Source: Croceimicrobium sp965228705 (GTDB lineage Bacteria; Bacteroidota; Bacteroidia; Flavobacteriales; Schleiferiaceae). From it: 64,000 bases of DNA. The notes under the pieces are model-generated. The model worked only from the letters and a program-made list of their open reading frames with translations. It was not told the origin of the DNA and did not search any database. The stretch is taken from the NCBI RefSeq assembly GCF_965228705.1, contig NZ_OZ245832.1, positions 3,720,001 through 3,784,000 of the forward strand, given 5' to 3'. The position numbers and the translations under genes were made by a program. The number at the start of each line of letters is the position of its first letter. Position 1 is the stretch's first letter. Shown in pieces: positions 1 to 8,700 of the stretch.

Positions 1-1688
1 CTACATCTATGATTATTGTTTCGACCCTGGCCCTGGGAAATATGTTTAGTACCCATGTACTAGTGCCTCAAATTGTGTGGAACAAAGACAAGCCATTGGA
101 TCGACGAATAATTGGTTTAAGACGCTGGGCCATCTTTGGGATTTTGATTTTGGCCTATTTCTATTACCACTACATCGCCGTGAAGGAGTCGCTGGTAAGT
201 ATTGGTATGGTGTCCTTTGTGGCTATCAGTCAATTTGCTCCGGCCTTCTTTGGTGCTTTGTTTTGGAAACAGGCGCATCGTAAGGCGGCTTTCGCCGGAA
301 TAGCCACTGGCTTTGCTATTTGGTTCTATTTTTTGGTGCTGCCCGAAATTTTGGTCCTTCTTAGTGGTGATCCACAACTTTTAGGCTGGGCCTCTCCTCA
401 GCTTATCGCAGATGCCATGGGGGTGAGTGTGTTAAGCGCCGCAACCATCTTTAGTTTATTGGTAAATACCAGCATTTTCATTGCTTGGAGCTTGAATTTA
501 GAAGCCACGCAAGAAGAAGAAAATCAGGCTACCTTATTTGTGAAGGCCAGTAGCTTATTAAGCGGAAATGAAGCCCCTGAGATTTACCGAGGTTCGGCGC
601 CCTTCCCAGATATAAAAAGTCTCCTTATCAATTTCTTGGGGAATCAACGTACGGAAAAGGTACTCGATCGATATGCCCGACTAAATAATATTGATTGGAG
701 CATATCTCCTACCGCCGATAGTCGGGTGATCAGTTATGCCGAACGATTGCTCTCCGAAGCTATTGGTCCAGCTAGCGCCAAAATTATGATCTCCTCGGTA
801 GTGCAACGCGAAGAATTAAGTCGCTCTGAGGTATTGGGGATCTTAGAAGAAAGTCAGAAAGTACTACGCCTAAACCGCGAATTGAGTACTCGTAGTGAAG
901 AGCTACGCAAGGCCACTGAAGATTTACGACAAGCCAATTATAAGCTTCAGGAATTAACCGAATTGAAGGATGAGTTCTTGTATACCGTAACTCATGAACT
1001 GCGCACTCCTTTAACCGCCATTCGTACCCAGGCAGAGTTGGTGCACGATGATCCGGAAATGCCAGAAGAAGACCGTCAGCGTTTTATTGGCAATATGGTG
1101 CAAGACTGTGAGCGCCTAACCCGCTTGATTAGCAATGTGCTGGATTTAGAAAAATTTGAAAGCGGCAGTCAGAAGCTTTCCTTGAGCCGTGTTGATCTGG
1201 GGCAATTAATAGAGGATACGGTAAAACAGTTTCAGGCATTGGCAGCTAAAAAGGGACATAGCCTGCGCTGTGAAATATCAGCACCTCTTACAGCCACCTA
1301 TGCAGATGAAGATCGGATTGCTCAGGTTTTACATAATTTAATTGGCAATGCCCTTAAACATGCTCGTCATGATAATGGAGCGGTTTGGGTAACTGCCTAT
1401 CGTTTGGATCAGGATTTAAAGGTGAACATCCATGATAATGGCAATGGAATTCCTTTAAGCGATCGGGAGCTGGTATTTGATAAATTTTATCAAGTACGAA
1501 ATCAAACCCGCCGGAAACCCAGTGGCAGCGGACTGGGCTTGGCTATTAGTAAGAATATTATTCAAATGCATAAAGGGAAAATATGGATAGAAGATAACCC
1601 TGGAGGAGGAGCAAAGATTAGCTTTACCCTGCCATTGTATCTGCAAGAGGCGCAAATGAAGAACTCGAAATCCCACATTGATGCGTAG
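1..1688 (+). CDS. Sodium:solute symporter-histidine kinase fusion (5' end cut by window)
   Basis: Membrane sensor kinase. The frame is open to the left edge, so the first visible Met (position 9) is not the real start and most of the symporter is missing. The visible part has about four membrane segments (roughly residues 38-160 counted from that Met), as in the end of a PutP/SSSF transporter. A coiled-coil linker follows (about 275-320), then a HisKA domain with the phospho-acceptor H329 in the motif THELRTPL. The HATPase domain shows N box NLIGNALKHA, G1 DNGNGIPL and G2 GSGLGLAI. The arrangement matches CrbS/CbrA/MxtR-type kinases; in gamma-proteobacteria CrbS-CrbR controls acs. The gene overlaps the receiver gene by 8 bp and lies just upstream of two acyl-CoA synthetase genes, so a role in sensing short-chain acids is inferred. 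The family call is firm, the ligand is not known. Confidence 0.9.
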   Translation, partial: TSMIIVSTLALGNMFSTHVLVPQIVWNKDKPLDRRIIGLRRWAIFGILILAYFYYHYIAVKESLVSIGMVSFVAISQFAPAFFGALFWKQAHRKAAFAGIATGFAIWFYFLVLPEILVLLSGDPQLLGWASPQLIADAMGVSVLSAATIFSLLVNTSIFIAWSLNLEATQEEENQATLFVKASSLLSGNEAPEIYRGSAPFPDIKSLLINFLGNQRTEKVLDRYARLNNIDWSISPTADSRVISYAERLLSEAIGPASAKIMISSVVQREELSRSEVLGILEESQKVLRLNRELSTRSEELRKATEDLRQANYKLQELTELKDEFLYTVTHELRTPLTAIRTQAELVHDDPEMPEEDRQRFIGNMVQDCERLTRLISNVLDLEKFESGSQKLSLSRVDLGQLIEDTVKQFQALAAKKGHSLRCEISAPLTATYADEDRIAQVLHNLIGNALKHARHDNGAVWVTAYRLDQDLKVNIHDNGNGIPLSDRELVFDKFYQVRNQTRRKPSGSGLGLAISKNIIQMHKGKIWIEDNPGGGAKISFTLPLYLQEAQMKNSKSHIDA

Positions 1689-2037
1689 CAAGATTTTAAT
1701 AGTTGACGATGAGATCAATATCCTAATGTCTCTGGAATACCTTTTTAAACGCAAAGGCTATGAGGTGTATATCGCCCGAAACGGTAACGAAGCCAAGAAT
1801 CTGGCCGATCGTTACCAACCGGATTTGGTACTCCTGGATATTATGATGCCAGATGTTGATGGATATGAAGTATGTGATTATCTCAAATCAAAATCTAGCC
1901 CTCCCAAAGTGGTCTTCCTTTCCGCGAAAAGCAAGAAAGACGATGTGCAAAAAGGCTATGGACATGGCGCCGATCTCTATCTTCTAAAACCCTTCTCGAA
2001 CAAAGAATTATTACAACATATAGAAGAACTAATCTAA
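1681..2037 (+). CDS. Receiver-only response regulator
   Basis: Phosphoacceptor partner for the upstream kinase. The 118-residue protein is only a CheY-like receiver: an acidic pair in the ILIVDDE motif, phosphorylatable D53 in LVLLDIMMPD, and the conserved Lys in LLKPF. No DNA-binding or other output domain follows; the stop comes right after the last helix. I start at ATG 1681 rather than the TTG just before it. The start lies inside the kinase 3' end (8-bp overlap), so translation is probably coupled. The stop is 4 nt from the next gene. Proteobacterial CrbR carries a LuxR-type HTH, so output here must use another route, for example protein-protein contact or phosphorelay. Confidence 0.93.
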   Translation: MRSKILIVDDEINILMSLEYLFKRKGYEVYIARNGNEAKNLADRYQPDLVLLDIMMPDVDGYEVCDYLKSKSSPPKVVFLSAKSKKDDVQKGYGHGADLYLLKPFSNKELLQHIEELI

Positions 2038-2041
2038 AACC

Positions 2042-3934
2042 ATGTCATACCAAACCGAATATCAAAACAGCTTGCAAGATCCGGAGGGATTTTGGGCCCG
2101 ACAAGCACAAAAATTAGACTGGTATCGCCCAGCCGATGAGGTACTGTCTACCGACGAGGATGGACTGTATCGCTGGTTTAATGGTGCGATGACCAATACC
2201 GCTTATCTGGCCCTGGATTACCATGTAGAAAATGGTCGGGCCGATCAAGTGGCTATGTATTACGACTCTCCCGTTACCCAAACTAAAGCCCAATTTAGCT
2301 ATCGCCAGATGCGAGATCGCGTGGCGAAGATCGCAGGCGGTTTAAAGAAACTAGGGGTTGGCAAAGGAGATACTGTGATAATCTACATGCCCATGATTCC
2401 CGAAGCGGTAATGTCGATGCTTGCTTGTGCCCGATTAGGAGCGGTGCACTCTGTAGTTTTTGGCGGCTTTGCTCCTCATGAGTTGGCTATCCGTATTGAT
2501 GATGCCCGTCCAAAAGTATTAATCACGGCCTCTTCCGGTATTGAGGTAGATCGCATTATTCCTTACAAGCCTATGGTAGACAAAGCTATGGAACTGGCGG
2601 AGTATAAACCTGAGAAGGTGGTGATCTTTCAGCGGAAGCTTGGTGCTTTGGTGCCCAGTAAGGATTACGATATTGATTTTGATGAAATGGAGGAGCAGGC
2701 CGAGTATGTTGGTTGTACGCCGGTTTATGCCACAGATCCACTCTATATCCTATATACCAGCGGAACCACCGGAAAACCCAAAGGGGTGGTGCGCGATAAT
2801 GGCGGGCATGCGGTGGCCCTTCGCTACAGTATGGAAGCTATTTATGGTATTAAGCCCGGTGATGTGTATTGGGCTGCCTCTGATATCGGCTGGGTAGTTG
2901 GACACTCTTATATCGTGTATGCCCCCTTATTAAGTGGAGCAAGCACTGTTTTATTTGAAGGGAAACCGATTCGAACTCCCGATGCCTCTACCTTCTGGCG
3001 GATTATTGCAGAATATAAGGTGAAGGTGATGTTTACTGCACCTACCGCTATTCGGGCCATCCGTAAAGAAGATCCCAAGGGACAGTTTATCAAGCAATAC
3101 GATCTATCCTCCTTAAAATATCAATTTCTGGCAGGCGAGCGCTGCGATGTAGATACCCTAACCTGGTTGCAAGGTCAGTTGGGTATTCCCGTAGTGGACC
3201 ACTGGTGGCAAACCGAAAGTGGATGGCCAATGCTATCAAACTTCCCGGGAATAGAATTGCTCGAAGTGAAACCTGGCTCAGTTAGTAAGCCAGTTGCGGG
3301 CTACGATTTAAGAATCCTCACCGAAGCGGGAGATGAGTCTCCTGCCGGAGAAGAAGGCTACGTAGCAGTGAAATTGCCTCTGCCTCCAGGATGTTTACCT
3401 ACCCTTTGGAATAATGTGGAAGGCTTTAAGTCTTCTTATCTGGAGCGTTTTCCCGGCTATTATTTTAGTGGAGATGGCGGCTTTAGGGATGCCGACGGAT
3501 TTACCTATATCACCGGTAGGGTAGATGATATTATCAATGTGGCCGGACACCGTTTATCGACGGTTGAAATGGAAGAAGTGGTGGCCGCTCATCCTGATGT
3601 GGCGGAATGTGCTGTGATTGGTGCCGATGATAGCTTGAAAGGGCAGATTCCTTTAGCTCTGGTGGTTTGTCATCAAACCGGAAGGCCCTTTATTGAAGTT
3701 GCGGAAGAAATTGTAGCTTCGGTTCGTTCTGAGATTGGAGCGGTGGCTGCATTGAAAAAGGTGTATCAGGTGCCTCGCTTACCGAAAACCCGCTCTGGGA
3801 AAACCCTGCGTAAATTACTCCGCGCCATTGTAAATGGAGAGGAGCTTAAGATACCATCAACCATTGATGATCCGGCCATTGTGGAGGAGATCAATGACAT
3901 TGTTCATCCAAGTGTTAAACAAATAACCAGCTAA
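2042..3934 (+). CDS. Propionyl-CoA synthetase-like acyl-CoA ligase (PrpE/ACSS3 type)
   Basis: ATP- and CoA-dependent activation of a short-chain acid through an acyl-adenylate. The 630 residues carry an N-terminal ACS-type domain, the P-loop-like motif YTSGTTGKPKG (about residue 237), the acyl-pocket segment DHWWQTESGWP, the hinge region YFSGDGG and the C-terminal catalytic lysine in RSGKTLRK (about 585). The segments VVRDNGGHAVAL and WNNVEGFKSSYLERFPGYY resemble PrpE/ACSS3 more than Acs, so propionate is the likely preferred substrate; this is inference from motif resemblance. It lies 4 nt after the receiver gene and 2 nt before acs, so one operon is likely. Confidence 0.88.
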   Translation: MSYQTEYQNSLQDPEGFWARQAQKLDWYRPADEVLSTDEDGLYRWFNGAMTNTAYLALDYHVENGRADQVAMYYDSPVTQTKAQFSYRQMRDRVAKIAGGLKKLGVGKGDTVIIYMPMIPEAVMSMLACARLGAVHSVVFGGFAPHELAIRIDDARPKVLITASSGIEVDRIIPYKPMVDKAMELAEYKPEKVVIFQRKLGALVPSKDYDIDFDEMEEQAEYVGCTPVYATDPLYILYTSGTTGKPKGVVRDNGGHAVALRYSMEAIYGIKPGDVYWAASDIGWVVGHSYIVYAPLLSGASTVLFEGKPIRTPDASTFWRIIAEYKVKVMFTAPTAIRAIRKEDPKGQFIKQYDLSSLKYQFLAGERCDVDTLTWLQGQLGIPVVDHWWQTESGWPMLSNFPGIELLEVKPGSVSKPVAGYDLRILTEAGDESPAGEEGYVAVKLPLPPGCLPTLWNNVEGFKSSYLERFPGYYFSGDGGFRDADGFTYITGRVDDIINVAGHRLSTVEMEEVVAAHPDVAECAVIGADDSLKGQIPLALVVCHQTGRPFIEVAEEIVASVRSEIGAVAALKKVYQVPRLPKTRSGKTLRKLLRAIVNGEELKIPSTIDDPAIVEEINDIVHPSVKQITS

Positions 3935-3936
3935 GA

Positions 3937-5841
3937 ATGGAAGCAAAATTCCGAATTAATTCATTTGAAGAATACGAGGAGCAATACAAGCTCAGTACAG
4001 AAAGACCCGAAGATTTTTGGGGGCAAATAGCCTCCAACTACCAGTGGCAAAAGCCCTGGGATAAAACCCTGGAATGGGAATTCGATAGCCCTGATGTAAA
4101 GTGGTTTCTTAATGCCAAGCTCAATATTACTGAGAACTGTTTAGATCGTCACCTGGAAAAGCGTGGTAATAAACTGGCTTTGATTTGGGAGCCGAATGAT
4201 CCTAAAGAACGCTTTGTGCGGATGACCTATCGCGAATTGCATGAAGAGGTTTGTCGTACGGCCAATGTGCTTAAAAAGCATGGGGTAGGTAAAGGGGATC
4301 GCGTGGCAATATACATGCCCATGATACCCGAATTAACGATTGCCGTTTTGGCTTGTGCGCGCATTGGTGCAGTGCATTCCGTGGTATTCGCAGGTTTCTC
4401 CGCTCATGCCCTGGCCGATCGTATCAATGACTCATCTTGTAAAATGGTAATTACTGCCGATGGTATTTACCGAGGTGCCAAGGAGATCCCTTGTAAGGGA
4501 GTGGTCGATGAAGCTTTGAAAAGCTGCACCAGCGTAGAGACTGTTCTGGTGTCTGAGCGTACCCGCTGGAATGTGCAAATGAAAGAAGGTCGTGATTACT
4601 GGATGCATGAGGAATTATTGGACGTAGATCGTTTTTGCCCCGCTGAGCCCATGGATAGCGAGGATATGCTCTTTATCCTCTATACTTCCGGATCTACTGG
4701 TAAACCCAAAGGGGTAGTGCATACTTGCGGTGGATACATGGTGTATGCCGGTTATAGCTTTGCTAATGTTTTCCAATACGATGAGAGCGATGTGTACTGG
4801 TGTACTGCCGATATTGGCTGGATTACCGGGCACTCTTATATTGTTTACGGTCCTCTTTTAAATGGTGCTACCACTTTGATGTTCGAAGGGGTGCCCACCT
4901 ATCCTGATGCGGGTCGTTTCTGGCAGGTATGTGATAAGCACGGTGTAAATCAATTCTATACTGCTCCCACCGCCATTCGGGCTTTAATGGCCAAGGGTGA
5001 GGATCACGTATTAAGCTATGGACTCTATTCCTTAAAAGTGTTAGGTACCGTGGGTGAGCCGATTAATGAGGAAGCTTGGGAATGGTACCATATCCACGTA
5101 GGGAAAGAGAAATGCCCCATTGTGGATACCTGGTGGCAAACTGAGACTGGTGGAATCATGATTTCGGGATTAGGTGGACATAGTCCTATGCGACCTTCAC
5201 ATGCGGGATATCCTTTACCGGGAATTCAGCCTGTGCTGCTCGATCAAGAAGGAAAGGAGATTGATGGCAATGATCAGGAAGGCTATTTAGCGATGCGCTT
5301 CCCTTGGCCATCCATGTTGCGCACCACCTATGGTGACCATGAACGTTGCAAGAACACCTATTTCTCTCATTACAATGGCTATTACTTTACTGGTGATGGT
5401 GCTCGTAGAGATGATAAAGGCATGTATCGGATTATCGGTAGGGTAGATGATGTAATCAATGTATCTGGTCACCGTTTTGGAACGGCCGAAATTGAAAATG
5501 CTATTAATTCTAATGACCATATCGTTTCGGAATCTGCGGTGGTAGGTTATCCTCACGATATTAAGGGGCAAGGAATTTATGCCTACGTGATTACCAAGGA
5601 GCCACCTACCCATCCTGATAAGCTGAGAGCGGAAATCGTGGAAACGGTAGTAGAAGAAATTGGTAAAATCGCCAAGCCCGATAAAATCCAATTCGTGAGT
5701 GGATTGCCCAAAACTCGCTCTGGAAAGATTATGCGTCGAATCTTACGTAAGATTGCAGAAGGAGATACCTCTAATTTAGGCGATACTTCTACCTTATTGG
5801 ATCCAGACGTAGTGGATGAAATCAAAGCCGGGGCTTTGTAG
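3937..5841 (+). CDS. acs: Acetyl-CoA synthetase
   Basis: AMP-forming acetate:CoA ligase, cytoplasmic, assimilating acetate. The 634 residues are close to the usual length of about 650. Diagnostic segments are YTSGSTGKPKGVVHT (about residue 248), WWQTETGG of the acetate pocket, YYFTGDGARRD and the C-terminal RSGKIMRRILRK, whose Lys is the catalytic residue and, in other bacteria, a site of regulatory acetylation. Spacing of 2 nt from the preceding ligase, and the upstream kinase and receiver, suggest transcription as one unit with sensory control. A strong terminator follows. Confidence 0.96.
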   Translation: MEAKFRINSFEEYEEQYKLSTERPEDFWGQIASNYQWQKPWDKTLEWEFDSPDVKWFLNAKLNITENCLDRHLEKRGNKLALIWEPNDPKERFVRMTYRELHEEVCRTANVLKKHGVGKGDRVAIYMPMIPELTIAVLACARIGAVHSVVFAGFSAHALADRINDSSCKMVITADGIYRGAKEIPCKGVVDEALKSCTSVETVLVSERTRWNVQMKEGRDYWMHEELLDVDRFCPAEPMDSEDMLFILYTSGSTGKPKGVVHTCGGYMVYAGYSFANVFQYDESDVYWCTADIGWITGHSYIVYGPLLNGATTLMFEGVPTYPDAGRFWQVCDKHGVNQFYTAPTAIRALMAKGEDHVLSYGLYSLKVLGTVGEPINEEAWEWYHIHVGKEKCPIVDTWWQTETGGIMISGLGGHSPMRPSHAGYPLPGIQPVLLDQEGKEIDGNDQEGYLAMRFPWPSMLRTTYGDHERCKNTYFSHYNGYYFTGDGARRDDKGMYRIIGRVDDVINVSGHRFGTAEIENAINSNDHIVSESAVVGYPHDIKGQGIYAYVITKEPPTHPDKLRAEIVETVVEEIGKIAKPDKIQFVSGLPKTRSGKIMRRILRKIAEGDTSNLGDTSTLLDPDVVDEIKAGAL

Positions 5842-5862
5842 ATTTAAGCTCCCTTATATGAT

Positions 5863-5898
5863 AAAAGCCATTCTGAATTTTCAGGATGGCTTTTTTTA
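5863..5898 (+). terminator. Rho-independent terminator of the acs operon
   Basis: AAAGCCATTCTGA / TCAGGATGGCTTT arms around a short TTTT-containing loop are followed by a run of seven T. The hairpin starts about 20 nt after the acs stop codon. Confidence 0.88.
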
Positions 5899-5990
5899 TG
5901 CCGCCAAAAAATTACTCAGCCAACCCACAGAATTTTCCTTCGTATACTAATTAGGTGCTTTAGGATACATTCCAAAAGCATCGCCAGAAT

Positions 5991-5998
5991 TACCTTTG
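5991..5998 (+). promoter_or_regulatory. -7 promoter box (TAnnTTTG)
   Basis: TACCTTTG is an exact match to the Bacteroidota -7 element and ends only 4 nt before ATG 6003, which implies a nearly leaderless mRNA. I see no clear -33 TTTG at the usual distance. Confidence 0.55.
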
Positions 5999-6002
5999 TA
6001 AC

Positions 6003-6371
6003 ATGAGATGGCTCTACGCTATACTAATCAGTTTGGGTACCCTCGCCAGCAGCCTCTATAATTCGATAGTTTGGATGCAGTTTGAGGTACAGCAAGACTA
6101 TTATGCCACTCAACTCTGTGTGAAAAAGGAAATCAAGGATAATGATTGTCAGGGTCACTGTCAGTTGAAAGCCTTGCTACAGGCCGGTGAGGAACCGGAT
6201 AAGCCTGCCTTGCCTGAGTACAAAGAAGAGCTTTCTTTATTCTTGACGGACTTCGAGTCTGATCAAAATCCAATAGAAATTCATAGCCTCACTTTAGATT
6301 ATCCTTTAAGCAAGCAAGCATTGCTTTCCAGCGGTGCATTGAAAATGATCTGGCGTCCTCCGATTGTATAG
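6003..6371 (+). CDS. Small membrane-anchored three-cysteine protein, copper-linked family (unnamed)
   Basis: Function not established. The 122-residue protein has an N-terminal hydrophobic stretch (about residues 4-25) serving as signal or anchor. A conserved-looking segment with C39, C49 and C53 (DCQGHCQL) follows. I recognise it as the small Bacteroidota family with a C-x9-C-x3-C pattern often encoded near copper or TonB genes; metal binding is inferred from that pattern only. It precedes mbnP by 49 nt on the same strand and probably shares its transcript. The start is fixed by the TACCTTTG box just upstream. Confidence 0.72.
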   Translation: MRWLYAILISLGTLASSLYNSIVWMQFEVQQDYYATQLCVKKEIKDNDCQGHCQLKALLQAGEEPDKPALPEYKEELSLFLTDFESDQNPIEIHSLTLDYPLSKQALLSSGALKMIWRPPIV

Positions 6372-6420
6372 GTTCCCTTCATAGAATCCCTATATAATCA
6401 ACTCTAAATCAGATCAAATA

Positions 6421-7218
6421 ATGAAACTTAAATATTTCGTAGCTGCCTTAGCGCTTGCTACTTTCATGACCTCTTGTGAGGACGATACCCCTAGTCAGAA
6501 TCCTAATACCACTACTTCTGAAGTTCCTGTAATTCTGCATTATGACTTTAAATACGGAACTACAGATTTTGCCTTAAATCAGGAGTTTACCAGTGATAGC
6601 GGTTATACCATTCGCTATACCCTGGCAACTTTCTATTTGGCCAAGCCGGTAATTATGGATGATGCAGGAAATTCTACCGCTTTGAATCCTGAGTATTATA
6701 TCATTCGTCCAGATGTGATGATGAGCAATATGGGAACCATCGAAGCGGGTCATGCCCATATGTTTAATGTAAGCATTGGGGTAGATGCCGAAACCAATAC
6801 GGAAACTGGTGGAAATGGTATGCAACCTACTGACTTCAGTGATGTAAACCATCCTTTGGCTCCTCAGCCGGAAGGCATGTACTGGTCTTGGGCTTCGGGC
6901 TATATCTTCGTGAAGATTGAAGGTGAAATCGATTATGAAGGTGACGGCACTTATGACCAAACCTTCAAGTATCACTTAGGTACCGATCCTTTCCGTAAAG
7001 ATCGTAGTACCATGCTACACACTTCGGTAGAAAAGGGAGATACCCTGGATATTACCATGACCGTGGATTATCAGCAGTTCCTGCAAGGAATCGACTTGCA
7101 TTCTGAAGTACTTACCATGTCTATGGGCGATGCCCGTCCTTTGGCAGAGAAAATGATGAATCAGTTCGATGCCGCTACCAGCTTTGAATTGGGTAGCGAT
7201 CATGGACACAAAAAGTAA
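6421..7218 (+). CDS. MbnP-like periplasmic/outer-membrane lipoprotein
   Basis: Copper-associated MbnP-family protein, 265 residues. It starts with a lipoprotein signal peptide (MKLKYFVAAL...FMTSC, lipobox Cys at about 19). The body shows family segments: HYDFKYG near the N-terminus, YTLATFYLAKP, GHAHMFNVSIGV and the aromatic MYWSWASGYIFVKIEG core. In methanotrophs MbnP is the protein substrate of the di-haem enzyme MbnH, which converts a Trp to kynurenine and so creates a copper site. The next gene encodes a di-haem peroxidase, so the same pairing is plausible here. Its 3' end overlaps the best start of that gene by 17 nt. Confidence 0.87.
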   Translation: MKLKYFVAALALATFMTSCEDDTPSQNPNTTTSEVPVILHYDFKYGTTDFALNQEFTSDSGYTIRYTLATFYLAKPVIMDDAGNSTALNPEYYIIRPDVMMSNMGTIEAGHAHMFNVSIGVDAETNTETGGNGMQPTDFSDVNHPLAPQPEGMYWSWASGYIFVKIEGEIDYEGDGTYDQTFKYHLGTDPFRKDRSTMLHTSVEKGDTLDITMTVDYQQFLQGIDLHSEVLTMSMGDARPLAEKMMNQFDAATSFELGSDHGHKK

Positions 7219-8260
7219 AATAGAATTTGGAGCATTCCCCATCGCGAAGATCATAGTCGCGATGGGAATGCTTTTTTTCTTGGCTCAGGCTTGTCAGCCA
7301 GATACCGAATTAAACATTCAATCGGAGCCTAGCCCGGTACGGATTAGCATCAATCATTTTCCGGAAATGCCAATTGGAGAAGGGAAGGAGCTTACGGAAG
7401 AAGCAATTGCTGCAGGTAAGGCTTTGTTTTTTGATCCTATCTTGAGTCGGAACCGGGATTTATCTTGCAGCTCCTGCCACTTAACTCATCTGGCATTTTC
7501 GGATGGTAGAGCGGTGGCGATAGGAACGGAGGGAAGGCTGCATAATCGTAATTCGCCCACCTTATTTAATGTGGCTTGGCAGCCCTATCTATTTATGGAT
7601 GGGGGAAATCCTACTTTAGAAAGTCAGGTGATTGGCCCTATTGAAGAGCATCGGGAAATGGATTTACCTTTTTCAGAGGCCATAGCTCGGGTGGCAGCGG
7701 TAGACTATTATCAAGAACTGTTTCAAAGGGCTTTTAAGGAGGATGTGAATCCGAAGACCCTGGCATTGGCACTGGCCACTTATGAAAGAGCTTTGGTCTC
7801 CTACAATTCGCCTTTTGATCGCCATGAATACGCTGGAGACGCATCGGCCCTGAGCCCAGCCCAAAAAAGGGGCTTAGCGCTTTTTAAAAGTGCGGAGCTC
7901 AATTGTGTGGCCTGCCATGTATTACCTCTGACCACTGATTTTAGCTTTCAGAATAATGGCCTCTATGAGGTTTATGTGGATCCCGGTCGGGCTCGAGTAA
8001 CCAATAATATTCCCGAGCATGAAGGGCAGTTTAAAGTGGCGACCTTGCGTAATATCGCCTTAACTGGCCCCTATATGCATGATGGTAGTTTGGGAAGCCT
8101 GGAGGCAGTGGTAGATCACTATGCTTCAGGGGGAAGTAATCATCGCTTAAAGAGTTCCCTAATTACAGGTTTTAGTATCAGTGCTCAGGAAAAGGTAGAT
8201 TTGATTTCCTTTTTGGAGGCATTGACCGATACCACTAGCTACAAAGCTTATATGCCTTAA
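7202..8260 (+). CDS. Di-haem cytochrome c peroxidase / MauG-MbnH-like lipoprotein
   Basis: Periplasmic di-haem enzyme of the CCP/MauG family. Two haem c motifs are seen, CSSCH (C89) and CVACH (C235), counting from ATG 7202 (352 aa). Other CCP segments are FFDPILSRNRDLSCSSC, NSPTLFNVAW, FKVATLRNIALTGPYMHDGS and an N-terminal lipoprotein-type sequence ending ...FFLAQAC. Position after mbnP suggests an MbnH-like role. Start choice is difficult: ATG 7202 overlaps mbnP and gives a usable signal peptide with basic residues, ATG 7262 would give a very short uncharged one. A terminator-like hairpin lies inside the leader-coding part, so expression may be attenuated or coupled to translation of mbnP. 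The stop codon shares the palindrome TTAA with the convergent thioesterase gene. Confidence 0.88.
   Translation: MDTKSKIEFGAFPIAKIIVAMGMLFFLAQACQPDTELNIQSEPSPVRISINHFPEMPIGEGKELTEEAIAAGKALFFDPILSRNRDLSCSSCHLTHLAFSDGRAVAIGTEGRLHNRNSPTLFNVAWQPYLFMDGGNPTLESQVIGPIEEHREMDLPFSEAIARVAAVDYYQELFQRAFKEDVNPKTLALALATYERALVSYNSPFDRHEYAGDASALSPAQKRGLALFKSAELNCVACHVLPLTTDFSFQNNGLYEVYVDPGRARVTNNIPEHEGQFKVATLRNIALTGPYMHDGSLGSLEAVVDHYASGGSNHRLKSSLITGFSISAQEKVDLISFLEALTDTTSYKAYMP
7231..7278 (+). terminator. Terminator/attenuator hairpin inside the peroxidase leader
   Basis: The arms AGCATTCCCCATCGCGA (7231-7247) and TCGCGATGGGAATGCT (7257-7272) pair completely apart from one bulged C. The loop is 9 nt, and seven T follow (7272-7278). 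It begins 12 nt after the mbnP stop and lies in the open frame of the peroxidase. Confidence 0.75.
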
Positions 8261-8646
8261 GAATCGAGGCGATCTTTAACGTAGGTGATTTCGGTTTTAC
8301 CGTGAGCTGCCGGTTTACCTTGATCGTCGAGGTTTACAAAAACCAGTTTATCAATCTTAAGGATGGGCTCGCGAGTTAATTTATTGCGGACCTCACAGCG
8401 CATGGTAATAGAGGTTTTGCCGAAGTGGGTGGCTTCAATCCCTAGCTCAACGATATCCCCTTGCTTGGGAGCCGAGATAAAATTGATTTCAGAGATATAC
8501 TTGGTTACTACATGCTTGTTCTCCAATTGAACGATGGCGTAGATTACCGCTTCTTCATCGATCCAGGAAAGTAAGCGACCACCAAAAAGGCTTAGGTTAG
8601 GGTTAAGGTCTTCGGGTTTTACCCATTTGCGGGTATGGAAATTCAT
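8257..8646 (-). CDS. Acyl-CoA thioesterase, hot-dog fold
   Basis: Predicted hydrolysis of acyl-CoA to free acid and CoA, in the cytoplasm. The 129 residues make one hot-dog domain of the YciA/BACH type: FGGRLLSWIDEEAVIYA with the catalytic-type Asp in the central helix, then YISEINFISAPKQGDIVELG and the strand-rich GKTSITMRCEV. Substrate chain length cannot be read from sequence. It is downstream of dps on the same strand with a hairpin between, and converges on the peroxidase gene. Confidence 0.86.
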   Translation of the reverse strand: MNFHTRKWVKPEDLNPNLSLFGGRLLSWIDEEAVIYAIVQLENKHVVTKYISEINFISAPKQGDIVELGIEATHFGKTSITMRCEVRNKLTREPILKIDKLVFVNLDDQGKPAAHGKTEITYVKDRLDS

Positions 8647-8660
8647 AATCGTAAAATTTT

Positions 8661-8689
8661 AGGGAGTCAGGTATTTAACCCAACTCCCT
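8661..8689 (-). terminator. Hairpin between dps and thioesterase gene
   Basis: AGGGAGT and ACTCCCT arms with a partly paired interior form a stem on either strand. On the minus strand it is followed by AAAATTTT rather than a clean U run, so it may be a weak terminator or a processing hairpin. Confidence 0.4.
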
Positions 8690-8700
8690 TTGCTATTGTT

